In this document: positions 45,201 through 53,100 of the stretch, piece after piece | Numbering within the stretch: the first letter of the stretch is position 1 | Layout: each line of letters starts with the position of its first letter | Source of the DNA: a bacterium | Lineage (GTDB): Bacteria; Zhuqueibacterota; Zhuqueibacteria; Zhuqueibacterales; Zhuqueibacteraceae | Direction of reading: 5' to 3' | Assembly: GCA_023150945.1 (NCBI GenBank) | Contig: JAKLJX010000010.1 | Location: 1 to 64,000 of the forward strand | Length of the DNA: 64,000 nt | The notes under the pieces: model-generated | What the model saw: the letters and a program-made list of their open reading frames with translations, nothing else | What the model was told of the DNA's origin: nothing | The model's database searches: none | Position numbers and translations under genes: made by a program

Positions 45201-45563
45201 CCACACTTTGCCGTTTCGTTCGTGCAGAATATACTCCGCACCGACGATCGGCACACCCCGGTAGTGCTGGAGATAGCGATGATGACTGCCCAGGGCATTA
45301 TGCGTCAAGTGAAACGGCAGAAACTGGTTGTCGTCGGAAATCTGGAAGTATTTCTTGTACTCCTGAAAGAAAGTCGCCAGCGTGGGCTGCTGCGCGGCGG
45401 TGAACTTGATTTCCGTCGGCGCCTTGCCGGTTTTGTCAAAGTGCATCTGCGCCTGCTGCAAGACGGCAGACTTGTCCTGGCCCTCTTCGGCGGCAGCACT
45501 GAGTGCTGCAGTAACGGCGAGAGCCACCAGTGCCGCAAAAAAATAATTTTGCCTTCCAGTCAT
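42237..45563 (-). CDS. Secreted M4 (thermolysin-type) metalloprotease with sorting tail
   Basis: A 1108-residue multidomain protease. GGAGGA lies six bases before the ATG at 45563. Layout: signal peptide 1-24; FTP propeptide (about 60-120); PepSY (about 140-235); M4 catalytic domain with HELTH (384-388) and third zinc ligand Glu408 in GALNESFSDIFGNAVEF; M4 C-terminal helical domain to about 570; a jelly-roll domain (about 590-760, YTGFESGALDNHWNTYKSNS); a cadherin/Ig-like domain (about 765-855, DATDPDNDPLTFSKVSGPAW); a second jelly-roll (about 860-1010); and a type-A sorting domain with NYPNPFNPTTTIGFALPEAG. It should be exported as a zymogen and held at the surface or released. Confidence 0.95.
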   Translation of the reverse strand: MTGRQNYFFAALVALAVTAALSAAAEEGQDKSAVLQQAQMHFDKTGKAPTEIKFTAAQQPTLATFFQEYKKYFQISDDNQFLPFHLTHNALGSHHRYLQHYRGVPIVGAEYILHERNGKVWYANGLLVHDLKMEVTPSLGEAAARQAALQHIGAESYMWQDEANEAFLKRERNDANATFYPRGELKITSGRAEMLAENLKLVYRFDIYAAKPLGRYYVDVDAKTGEIVNVLTRIHDVDVAGSGASLYNGTVAMTVDQVSSSSFRLQENGNTVRGADIRTFNMNNGTSYTAATDFTSTSANGPWDGAGVSGHWGAEATYDYFFVKHNRNSLDNAGFTLLSYVHANLVGMGYPNNVNAFWDGSRMTYGDGDGVNYFPLVCLDVVGHELTHGVTDFSSNLIYQNESGALNESFSDIFGNAVEFFKENPGVESGLPVATWRVGEDMSASGLGIRNMRNPNEFSDPDTYQGTYWYNGTGDNGGVHTNSGVQNFWFYLLVEGGSGTNDVGYNYNVPAQGLTKAAAIAYTNNNSFLTSSSNYNAARSGAIAAAEGLYGAGSPEALATAEAWLAVGVGTIPQPPAEYATLPYYTGFESGALDNHWNTYKSNSAGRIRVLNTNGPYAGSYHLVMDVSSSGVLNQNEAWLHLNLAGQSQVNLAFRWKEFSDETHSQDGVYFSNNGGTNFVKVQSLSGSSTAWQSFNLDLDALAAANGLSLTSTFIVKFQQYDDYPITTDGFAFDEISVTVPGNNPPSFTNDPLNKPSATEGVAYSASLAGDATDPDNDPLTFSKVSGPAWLSVASNGALSGTPGSGDVGTNQFTVRVEDGRGGSDQALMNITVNPAGSGWVVITSDNFETGMGSYTDGGSDMSRYTGGTYAYQGNAAANIQDNSGTASSFYHTGSYNVTGYNTLEVDFYFIMVSMELNEDFWVQYYNGSAWQTVAAIARAGSVQNNVFYHAVVTIPRSTYNFPSNARLRFLCDASADNDDVYIDQIEFRGTTATAGLTLAKISEAVQVTEAATALPASFELMQNYPNPFNPTTTIGFALPEAGEVTLAIYNMSGQLVKRLVAGELSAGRHDLVWDATDERGSRVASGVYLYVIKAGEFTAQKKLVLMK

Positions 45564-45651
45564 GATTTGTCCTCCAAATCAGGTATTGAAGTTGGCTGCC
45601 AAACGCCATTGGGCAGCGGGCAATTGACCATTCCTACGGCCGCGGTCGTGA

Positions 45652-45740
45652 CCGGTGCACCGCAGTCCGGCCGGCGAAAAGCCGGCTGCGGCACCGGACC
45701 CTGAATCCGGCTGATGGTCATGGCCCTCTTGGCATGACCA
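45652..45740 (-). promoter_or_regulatory. Candidate structured leader of the M4 protease gene
   Basis: Two strong hairpins lie 90-180 nt upstream of the start at 45563: one at 45652-45697 (CCGGTG/CACCGG and CCGCAG/CTGCGG stems, a CA bulge, then CCGGC-GAAAA-GCCGG), and one at 45715-45740 (TGGTCATG/CATGACCA stem with a nearly closed GCC/GG tip). No T-run follows. I could not match it to a known riboswitch consensus, so this is only a structural call. Confidence 0.35.
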
Positions 45741-46041
45741 GGGTAACTCTGGGCGGCTGAACCATAGCGAGGGGTCGAATTGAAAGCAGTACTCTGGTGG
45801 AAGTCTGAAAGCCCGAAGACTGAAAATGGCCTGGAGGTGGAGCGCCATTCTCCATTGTTATGCTAGTCAAACTGGCGCAGCCAGGCAGGAAAGGCTATTG
45901 ATAGTCGATCATCTGCGTGAAGCTGTATCGTCGTAGGCGAGGGCAGCAAATGGATTCACACTGAATCGCTGCGCTGCTGAAGGGTGTGCTAAAATATCAA
46001 ACCAAAGGAATAAGTCAAGACATTTGTTTGGCGAGTAAACC

Positions 46042-46111
46042 GGGCGAAGTTCGACTTGCCCTTGAGCAACTGCCAAATTCTCGCGGCGCAAGTCGAACTT
46101 CAGATTCGCCC
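46042..46111. repeat. 70-bp palindromic element
   Basis: A perfect 14-bp inverted repeat, GAAGTTCGACTTGC at 46046-46059 and its complement at 46088-46101, is flanked by GGGCGAA (46042-46048) and TTCGCCC (46105-46111). It lies 8 bp past the end of the sorting-tail remnant. The remaining gap 45741-46041 shows nothing else. Confidence 0.75.
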
Positions 46112-46118
46112 GTGCTGG

Positions 46119-46472
46119 TTACTTCATCAACAAAGGCTTCCACTGGGCAGTGAATTCACCCGCCGTGATCGCGCACAAATACACGCCGCTCGCCAAGTGC
46201 GTGCCGCTGGCATCCGTCGCGTTCCAAACAATTTGATGCCTGCCGCGGGCAAACTGGCCGTTTGCCACCTGCTTCACAACCTGCCCGTTCGCGTTGAAGA
46301 TCGACAAACTCAGTGGACTGGCGACCGGCAACTGAAAACTCATTATCGTTACAGGATTGAACGGATTCGGATTGTTCAGGTCCAGCGCATAATCACTGAT
46401 CACTGCCAACTGATCACTGCTCCCTTCTTCATCCTCACCAGAGGACTTCGGTGGATTCCCCGGCCCCGGCAA
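46119..46472 (-). pseudogene. Remnant of a type IX-secreted protein (sorting tail only)
   Basis: About 117 residues with an in-frame TTG at 46472 and no good Shine-Dalgarno. It consists of an acidic linker (SSGEDEEGSSDQ) and a complete type-A sorting domain (NNPNPFNPVTIMSFQLPVAS through SGVYLCAITAGEFTAQWKPL). The closing strand is close to that of the M4 protease (SGVYLYVIKAGEFTAQKKLV). An in-frame stop lies about 20 codons upstream of the TTG, so no passenger domain or signal peptide is attached. Such a tail is useless alone; the rest of the gene appears deleted. Confidence 0.65.
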
Positions 46473-47031
46473 CGAACCCGATGGGAGAAGGTTAATTTTT
46501 ATAGAGTCTTATTCCGGAGTGAAATGCGCCGTAGCGGAGGGAGATCTATCAGGCCGAGGTAGATGTGCCAGAGTATCTGTCCAGAAATGACGAACCGCCC
46601 GGGCGGTGACGTTTTTGGTTCGGCCACGAAACAGCCTCCCGGGTGGCTGGAAGAGCGGCTTTGCAAACCAGCCGGACTCTCGTCGACGAGCGAGACCATG
46701 CCAGAGCGGTTGCGCGCCGCGACCACTCCGCGTGCCCAGGCGAAGCCTTTACTATCCGCCAGCGCAGCGAAAGCCTGGACAATTCTGCTCAAATAACGCC
46801 GATTCCTTCCGACTGCGATTCTCCTGCGCCGCGAACAGCCGTGCCCATTCCAGCGTGATTCCCTGCCGAATAGTCAATCTACTCCTCGCAGCCAGGCCCG
46901 TCATTGAATCACCTTGACTTTCCCTGCTGGTTTGCACAGATTCAATTCACTTTTGGTGGGGGAGAGGTGATCGCGGCTCGTGCCGCCTCAAGATTTCTTT
47001 TGCTCACTTTTGCGCTGAGGAGGAAAAGACA
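46473..47031. other. Intergenic region, possibly degraded coding DNA
   Basis: A 559-bp stretch between the sorting-tail remnant and the GH172 gene. Minus-strand open frames of 60-100 codons are present but show no recognised family; they could be decayed parts of the lost passenger gene. The GAGGAGG Shine-Dalgarno of the next gene lies at its right end. Confidence 0.4.
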
Positions 47032-48171
47032 ATGTCATTCAAATCACTGGTTGTGGGGATGCTCCTGTCGGCTTTTGCGGTTGTGTCGCTGTACGCGCAG
47101 GAATTTGACGGGCTACAGATGAGCTTGGGAAATCTGCCCAAGCTCTCGGCGGCCAAAACGCGCTCCATCAGTCCGGAAAACTTGACCGGCGAAAAAGGCA
47201 AGGGCGGCATGTCCGTCGATGGTCTGGCGGCGCCGGCGGCGCGAGATCTGGGGCAGGGCTGGAAGGTTTCACCTTATGTTCACATTGAGCCGGGCAAGAC
47301 TTTCACGCTTGCCGAGATTGCCGGGCCGGGAGCGATCCAGCAGATCTGGATGACGCCGGCGGGCAACTGGCGCTTTGCGATTCTGCGCTTCTATTGGGAC
47401 GGCGAAGCCGAGCCTTCGGTCGAGGTTCCGGTCGGTGATTTCTTTGCCTGCGGCTGGGGCAAGTATGCGCAGGTGTCGTCCCTGCCGGTCGCGGTGAATC
47501 CCGGCAGTGCCTTCAATTGCTTCTGGGTCATGCCGTTTCGGAAATCATGCAAGATCACGATGGAGAATCTCGACGAGAAGCAAATGACGCTGTACTACCA
47601 AATCAACTACATGCTCAACCAAATACCGGATGACGCCGCCTATTTCCATGCGCAGTTCCGCCGGACCAATCCCGTGCCTTACAAAGAAGTCTACACCCTC
47701 CTCGATGGTGTCAAAGGACGAGGCCAGTATGTCGGTACCTACATGTGCTGGGGATCCAACAGCTCGGGCTGGTGGGGCGAAGGCGAAATCAAATTCTATC
47801 TCGACGGGGACAAGGATTTCCCGACGATCTGCGGCACCGGTACCGAGGACTATTTTCTCGGGTCCTACGGTTTCGTCGTGGATGATAAATACCGGGAATA
47901 CACCACGCCGTTTGCGGGCATGCCGCAAGTTCTCTCGCCCGACGGCCTGTGGCAATCGCAACAGCGGTTTGGGCTTTATCGCTGGCACATCATGGATCCC
48001 ATTCGTTTCGAGAAAGACGTGCGGGTAACCATCCAAGCGCTGGGCTGGCGCGCGGGAGGGCGCTATTTGCCTTTGCAGGACGACCTCGCCTCGGTCGCGT
48101 TTTGGTACCAAAAAGAGCCGCATGCTTCCTTTCCCGCGCTGCCAAGTAAAGATGAGCTGGAAATCAAATAA
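47032..48171 (+). CDS. DUF2961 protein, GH172 family glycosidase
   Basis: A 379-residue exported protein with GAGGAGG eight bases before the ATG and a signal peptide ending at SLYAQ. Domain marks are TLAEIAGPGAIQQIWMTPAG, RFYWDGEAEPSVEVPVGDFF, WGEGEIKFYLDGDKDFPTIC and GTGTEDYFLGSYGF (Glu272). Family knowledge: DUF2961 proteins are now GH172, acting on alpha-linked fructo- or arabinofuranosides, and form trimers or hexamers with active sites at the interfaces; acidic residues in the two last motifs are the candidates for catalysis. It begins a two-gene unit with the lipoprotein gene that follows. Confidence 0.9.
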   Translation: MSFKSLVVGMLLSAFAVVSLYAQEFDGLQMSLGNLPKLSAAKTRSISPENLTGEKGKGGMSVDGLAAPAARDLGQGWKVSPYVHIEPGKTFTLAEIAGPGAIQQIWMTPAGNWRFAILRFYWDGEAEPSVEVPVGDFFACGWGKYAQVSSLPVAVNPGSAFNCFWVMPFRKSCKITMENLDEKQMTLYYQINYMLNQIPDDAAYFHAQFRRTNPVPYKEVYTLLDGVKGRGQYVGTYMCWGSNSSGWWGEGEIKFYLDGDKDFPTICGTGTEDYFLGSYGFVVDDKYREYTTPFAGMPQVLSPDGLWQSQQRFGLYRWHIMDPIRFEKDVRVTIQALGWRAGGRYLPLQDDLASVAFWYQKEPHASFPALPSKDELEIK

Positions 48172-48185
48172 GGGATCACAACATC

Positions 48186-49448
48186 ATGAGAAAGACAGCA
48201 ATTCTCTTTCAGGCACTCGGCGTTGTTCTCACGGTGATCTTTGTTGCATGCCGGCAAAACGATGGAGGGCAGGCCGTGTCGCACCCAACGCGCACATTTG
48301 GCGCGGAGGTGGAATTTGTGAGCCGGCACCAAAAGATCATCGTCCTCGAGTCCGCGAACGGGCAGGCCAAGGTTCTCATTGTGCCCGGCTACCAGGGGCG
48401 AGTGTTGACCAGCACCACTTCCGGCAACGAGGGCTTGAGTCTGGGCTGGATCAATCATGCGTTGATCGCTTCCGGCCAACTTCAGCCACATATGAATGCT
48501 TTTGGTGGCGAAGACCGGTTTTGGCTGGGGCCGGAAGGCGGGCAGTTCGCCATCTTTTTCAAGCCCGGCGATCCGTTTGATCTAGCCCACTGGCAGACAC
48601 CGCCGCCGATCGATGCCGAACCGTTTGAAATGGTCGAGCAATCCGGCTCGCGCGTGCGCTTTCGCAAGGACATGCAGCTGATCAACTATGCCGGAACTGA
48701 ATTCCAGTTGCAGGTAGAGCGCGAGGTTGTTTTGCTGGACGAGGAGGCGATTGCCGGACATGTGGGTTTCCCGCCCGGCGCTGTCAACGCGGTCGCGTTT
48801 GAAACGGTGAATACCATCACCAACACCGGCAGTCAGGCTTGGGCCAAAGCCAGCGGTTTGCTCTCGATTTGGATTCTCGGCATGTTCAATCCCTCGGATG
48901 AAACCACCGTGGTGATCCCCTTGCGTACCAGCGGCAGTGACAGTGGAATGGTCAATGACGGCTATTTCGGCAAGGTACCCGCCGATCGCCTGGTCGTGAG
49001 GAATGGTGTTGCGTATTTCAGCGGTGACGGCAAATATCGCAGCAAGATCGGCGTTCCTCCGTCCGCCACCAAACCTGTGATGGGAAGCTATGATCCCGTC
49101 AACCAAGTCCTGACGGTGGTGCAATTCTCATTTGACAGCAGCGCCACGGATTATGTGAATTCCGCCTGGGAACTGCAGGAGCGCCCTTATGGCGGGGACG
49201 TGGCGAACTCTTACAATGACGGTCCGTCGAGTCCCGGCGCCAAGCCGCTGGGCCCGTTTTATGAGTTGGAATCTTCCTCCGCGGCCAAGGCGCTGCAGCC
49301 GGGCGAGAAACTCACCCACACGCATCGCACGTTCCATTTTACCGGCGCAGCGAGTGCGCTTGATCGCCTCGCCCGCCAGGTTTTGGGAGTTGATTTGGTG
49401 GGAATCAAAAACGCGCTTCCCCGGCACGGGCGTGATGATTCCAATTAA
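48186..49448 (+). CDS. Lipoprotein, DUF6786-like
   Basis: A 420-residue lipoprotein with lipobox IFVAC. The mature part has KVLIVPGYQGRVLTSTTSGN, MNAFGGEDRFWLGPEGGQFA then IFFKPGDPFDLAHW, and AFETVNTITNTGSQAWAK, which resemble DUF6786 proteins and, more distantly, galactose-mutarotase-like sugar-binding beta-sandwiches. It lies 14 bp after the GH172 gene and probably works with it at the cell surface or in the periplasm. Family name is from memory of the motif set and should be checked. Confidence 0.7.
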   Translation: MRKTAILFQALGVVLTVIFVACRQNDGGQAVSHPTRTFGAEVEFVSRHQKIIVLESANGQAKVLIVPGYQGRVLTSTTSGNEGLSLGWINHALIASGQLQPHMNAFGGEDRFWLGPEGGQFAIFFKPGDPFDLAHWQTPPPIDAEPFEMVEQSGSRVRFRKDMQLINYAGTEFQLQVEREVVLLDEEAIAGHVGFPPGAVNAVAFETVNTITNTGSQAWAKASGLLSIWILGMFNPSDETTVVIPLRTSGSDSGMVNDGYFGKVPADRLVVRNGVAYFSGDGKYRSKIGVPPSATKPVMGSYDPVNQVLTVVQFSFDSSATDYVNSAWELQERPYGGDVANSYNDGPSSPGAKPLGPFYELESSSAAKALQPGEKLTHTHRTFHFTGAASALDRLARQVLGVDLVGIKNALPRHGRDDSN

Positions 49449-49760
49449 GGTCGAGGTTGTATGCCAAGCAACTACACCAAACTTCAGACACGCTGAAACC
49501 TGAAGCCCGCGGGCAGCAATAAGGCCGATTCGTGCACTGTTGTTTCAGACGATGTATCCACCACAGTCATCCAGTAAGGATCTTGTGAAGACTTGGACAC
49601 ACTGCCGTGCCATTCACCTCAATAGCTCACCGCCGAGACGCGGAGACTGCTGAGAAGGACTCTCTTGATTTCAAAACTCCGCGCTCTCCGCGGCTCCGCG
49701 GTGCAAGCGGTTGCTCTCCGGTCAAGAATCTTTCGGAATTTTGTTCTGACTTCGAGCGCT
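49449..49760. other. Intergenic region with palindromic element
   Basis: A 312-bp stretch after the DUF6786-like gene. Apart from the palindrome at 49628-49703 no gene, promoter or terminator is evident. Confidence 0.5.
49628..49703. repeat. 76-bp imperfect palindrome
   Basis: An 18-nt left arm at 49628-49645 (CACCGCCGAGACGCGGAG) pairs with 49686-49703 at 16 of 18 positions, with a 40-nt middle. The arms carry internal GCGGAG repeats. It resembles the GC-rich palindromic spacers scattered in many environmental genomes and lies beside a truncated sigma-factor gene. Confidence 0.7.
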
Positions 49761-50009
49761 TTATGGCGTAGTACTGAACAGCCAACTGGAAAATTTTTGC
49801 TGCTCGCGATATTTCGGCAATGCTTGCAGCACTTTGACCAGCACGTCCTGCAACAGATCTTTGGCCGACTCGGAATCATCGATCATCCGGCACAAGTACG
49901 AATACAGCCGCTGCCGATGCGGATTGATCAGCGATTCAAATGCCGCTGCCTCGCCGCCGAGAAACCTGGCGATCAATACAGCATCGGAGGCGGGATCATG
50001 TGCTTGCAT
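49761..50009 (-). pseudogene. Truncated ECF sigma factor (region 2 only)
   Basis: An 82-residue frame starting MQAHDPASDAVLIARFLGGE. It has a full sigma-70 region 2: AAFESLINPHRQRLYSYLCR, DSESAKDLLQDVLVKVLQAL and KFSSWLF, where extracytoplasmic-function sigma factors continue with 'RIARN..D'. Here the frame changes to STTP and stops. No region 4 is found in any frame downstream; instead the palindromic repeat follows. It is most likely a decayed gene cut by a deletion. Confidence 0.8.
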
Positions 50010-50099
50010 AGGCGGTTTGGTGCTGTTCTACCCTGGTAAACAACGTTGGCGCCGATTTATTGTGTGAATAGTGAGTGGCGTTTTTCAACGTGGGCAATA

Positions 50100-50142
50100 A
50101 AAAAGCAAACCAGACTTCTCCGAGAAATCTGGTTTGCTTTTT
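50100..50142. terminator. Strong bidirectional terminator
   Basis: A perfect 15-bp stem, AAAAAGCAAACCAGA at 50100-50114 and its complement at 50128-50142, with a 13-nt loop. The arms themselves provide T-runs on either strand. It ends the minus-strand glycan operon 23 nt past the last stop. Confidence 0.92.
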
Positions 50143-50164
50143 CGAACCGCGATTGTTGGGTGGA

Positions 50165-53100
50165 TCAAACGGCGCCGGTTTTCCTGTACGACAAGCCATA
50201 CCCGAAGGGAAAGACAGGATTGTAGCTCTCATCGCCTCTGTTCCAGTTATCGTCATCCGCGCGCGGCCATGAGAAACTCAGCTTTCCTTGAAAATCATGA
50301 TCGCCGAAAATCACATCCGCGACTCCCTGGCCCTCGGATCCCGGCAGCCAGGCGGCAACAAACGCCGAAGCCTCCTCGAGTTCCTGGTTAACCACCAATG
50401 GCCTGCCGGAAACCAAAATCGCCACGACCGGTATGCCCTGGGCGGTGATGCGCCGGATCGTCTGTAAATCCTCCGGGTGGGACACGGCCAACTCCAGCGT
50501 GCGTGCATAAGGCTTGAGAACCAGGTCCGGGCGTTCCATGCCGGAGCCAAGCGCCACCTTATCATCATCACGTACGTCACCCAAACCTTCCGCGTACGGT
50601 CTCTCGCCAATCACCACCAGGGCGACGTCGAACTTCTCCGTATCCGCCGCGGCGCCATCGACACTCAGCACCGCAGCCGGCGCGACTTCATGAATGCCTT
50701 CCCAAATCGAGGTGCCGCCGGCAACGGCGCCATTGCCCGAGGTGCCCTGCCACTCGATGGTGAAGCCGCCGCATTGATGGCCGCGACTATCCGCATTCTT
50801 GCCGGCGACGAGTATGCGCGCATTTTTCGCTACAGGCAGGATCGCATCGCGATTCTGCAACAGAACCAGCGACTTTCTGACCGCTTCGCGCGCAACTTCC
50901 CGATGTTCTTTTGAGCCGAAACTCGCTTGATTCGACCAGTATCTGGCGGCAGGACGCGGTTTCTCGAACAAGCCGTAGGCAAACTTCACGGTGAGAATCC
51001 GGCGCACGGCGTCGTTGATTCGTTCCACGGAGACAATTCCCTTCTGCACATGCGCGCGCAGCGTCTCGATCAAAAGCTTCCATTTTTCCGGAACCATGAA
51101 CATGTCGATGCCGGCATTGGCCCCGAGCGCGACGGCCTCGGCGAAGTCCTGCGCGAGCTGATCCGTGCCGTTCCAGTCCGAGATGATGAAACCTTGGAAG
51201 CCCATTTTCTTCTTCAGCAACTCGGTGAGCAGGTAGTAGTGGCCGTGACACTTGTTGCCATTCCAACTGTTGTAAGAGGCCATCACGGTAAGAACACCGG
51301 CATTGATGGCAGGGTAGTACGGCGCGATGTGAATTCTCTCCAGTTCTGCCAACGACACCGTGGTCTCGCCCTGGTCAACACCTCGTGTTGTACCGCCGTC
51401 GCCGACCCAGTGTTTGGCGCAGGCGATGACACTGTCCTGTCCCAGGTCGCCCTGCAGGCCGGTCACGAATCGCCCGGCGTAGGCACAGACGATCTCCGGA
51501 TCTTCCGAGTAGCTTTCGTAGGTACGTCCCCAGTGATCGTTGCGCGCCACGGCCAGGGTGGGCGCGAAGGTCCACTCCACGCCCGTGGCCAGAATTTCTC
51601 GCGCCGTAATCTGCGCGATGCGCTCGATCAAATCGGGATCATGCGCGGCGCCCAGCCCGATGTTGTGAGGGAAGACCGTGGCGCCGCGGACATTGTTGTG
51701 CCCGTGGATCGCATCCACGCCATAGAGGATGGGGATCGCCAAGTGGGCCTCATCCTCTTCCATTGAAGCCGCCCAGTAGGCATCGTTCATGGCAACCCAG
51801 TCCGCCGGGGTGTTGTTCCCGGGCCGCGAGCCGCCGCCACTCAATACCGAGCCGATGTGATAGGCCTTGACTTCTGCCGGACTGATCGCCATGCGCTCGG
51901 TTTGGATCATTTGGCCGATCTTCTGGTTCAGGTCCATCCGGGCTAGCAGCGCCTCGACCTTTTCAGCAATGCTTTTCTGTTCCATGAGTCTCCTCAATAT
52001 TTCGGATTCCTGTTGCGGGATTGGCGGAGCCTGCTCGTCCGGCGTGCCTCTTCTGCGCTCGAGTTCCAATCGCACTTCGTGGGCTTTTTGTTCGGTAATC
52101 GGAAAGCGCGCCACCGCCCAGATCGCGATGGCAGAGGCCACCATCGGGATACCGGCGTCACACAGGCGCATGAGAAAGATCGTGCTTGCGGCCTGATTCA
52201 TGCCGAGCGCGATGTCGAAGCCGGTCGCGTTGAGCAGGAAGCCGCCGCCGGCCAGCGCCGCGGCCATGCCCATTTTCACCACCCACCAGAATATCGCGCT
52301 GTACATGCCTTCCCGACGTTGGTGAGTCTTCAGCTCGTCCACGTCAACAACGTCCGCGACCATCGACGGGATCAGAGTGAACAGACCACCGAGGCCAAAT
52401 GCGAGAAGCGGCGCCGGGAGAACGACCAACAGCGGAATCTTGGGGTTGTAGCAAATCCACTTCAACCCGTAACCCACGATCGAAACCGCGGTCGAAATGA
52501 AAAATGCCCGCCGCTTGCCGATCTTGGTGCCCAGCCAGGTGACCAAAATGATCACAACGAATGTTCCGATGGCGCCAACGGTCCCGGCGTAGCCCGCGTA
52601 TTTTGCGCCGAGCGCTTGATCACCGCCGGTCACGTAATAGATGATGACGTAAAGCTGAAACGACGAGACCAAAATGAATCCGTTGAAAACGAGAAATGTG
52701 GCGAGACAGAGCTTGAGAAAGGGACCGGACTTCAGGGTTGCTCCAAACCCCTTGAAGAACGCAATGCTCTGCTGCAGGAAGGCACTGCCCCCGCCCGCGC
52801 TCGCGGTGCCCTTGCGCTCGGCGGCTTCGGCCACGGCAATGTCCTTGAAACGCTCCCTCAGAAAAATCGCCGGCAGGATGCCGAAGCCGATGGTGACGAC
52901 GCCAATGATGATGGCCAGGCCCGCGGCCCCGGAAACCTGGTCTTGGAAGAATCCCTTATACGTCATGATCCACAGAAACCACGGCGACACCACGTACGCA
53001 AGCTGGCCGATGAAGTTTTGCACGCCCATCAGCCGCGTGCGCTCGTGATAATCCGGAGTAAGCTCGTATCCGAGCGCGACCCACGGTGCCGCAAAAACCG

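Noticed and set aside
45652-45740. A known riboswitch (c-di-GMP or cobalamin type) upstream of the M4 gene
   Set aside because: The conserved core bases of those classes could not be found; only the helices are convincing.
46499-46792. A 97-codon minus-strand frame between the sorting-tail remnant and the GH172 gene
   Set aside because: No recognisable family, no Shine-Dalgarno, and other frames overlap; kept only as possible decayed DNA.
49619-49879. Continuation of the sigma factor in another frame
   Set aside because: The overlapping frame does not encode region 4; it reads through the palindromic repeat.
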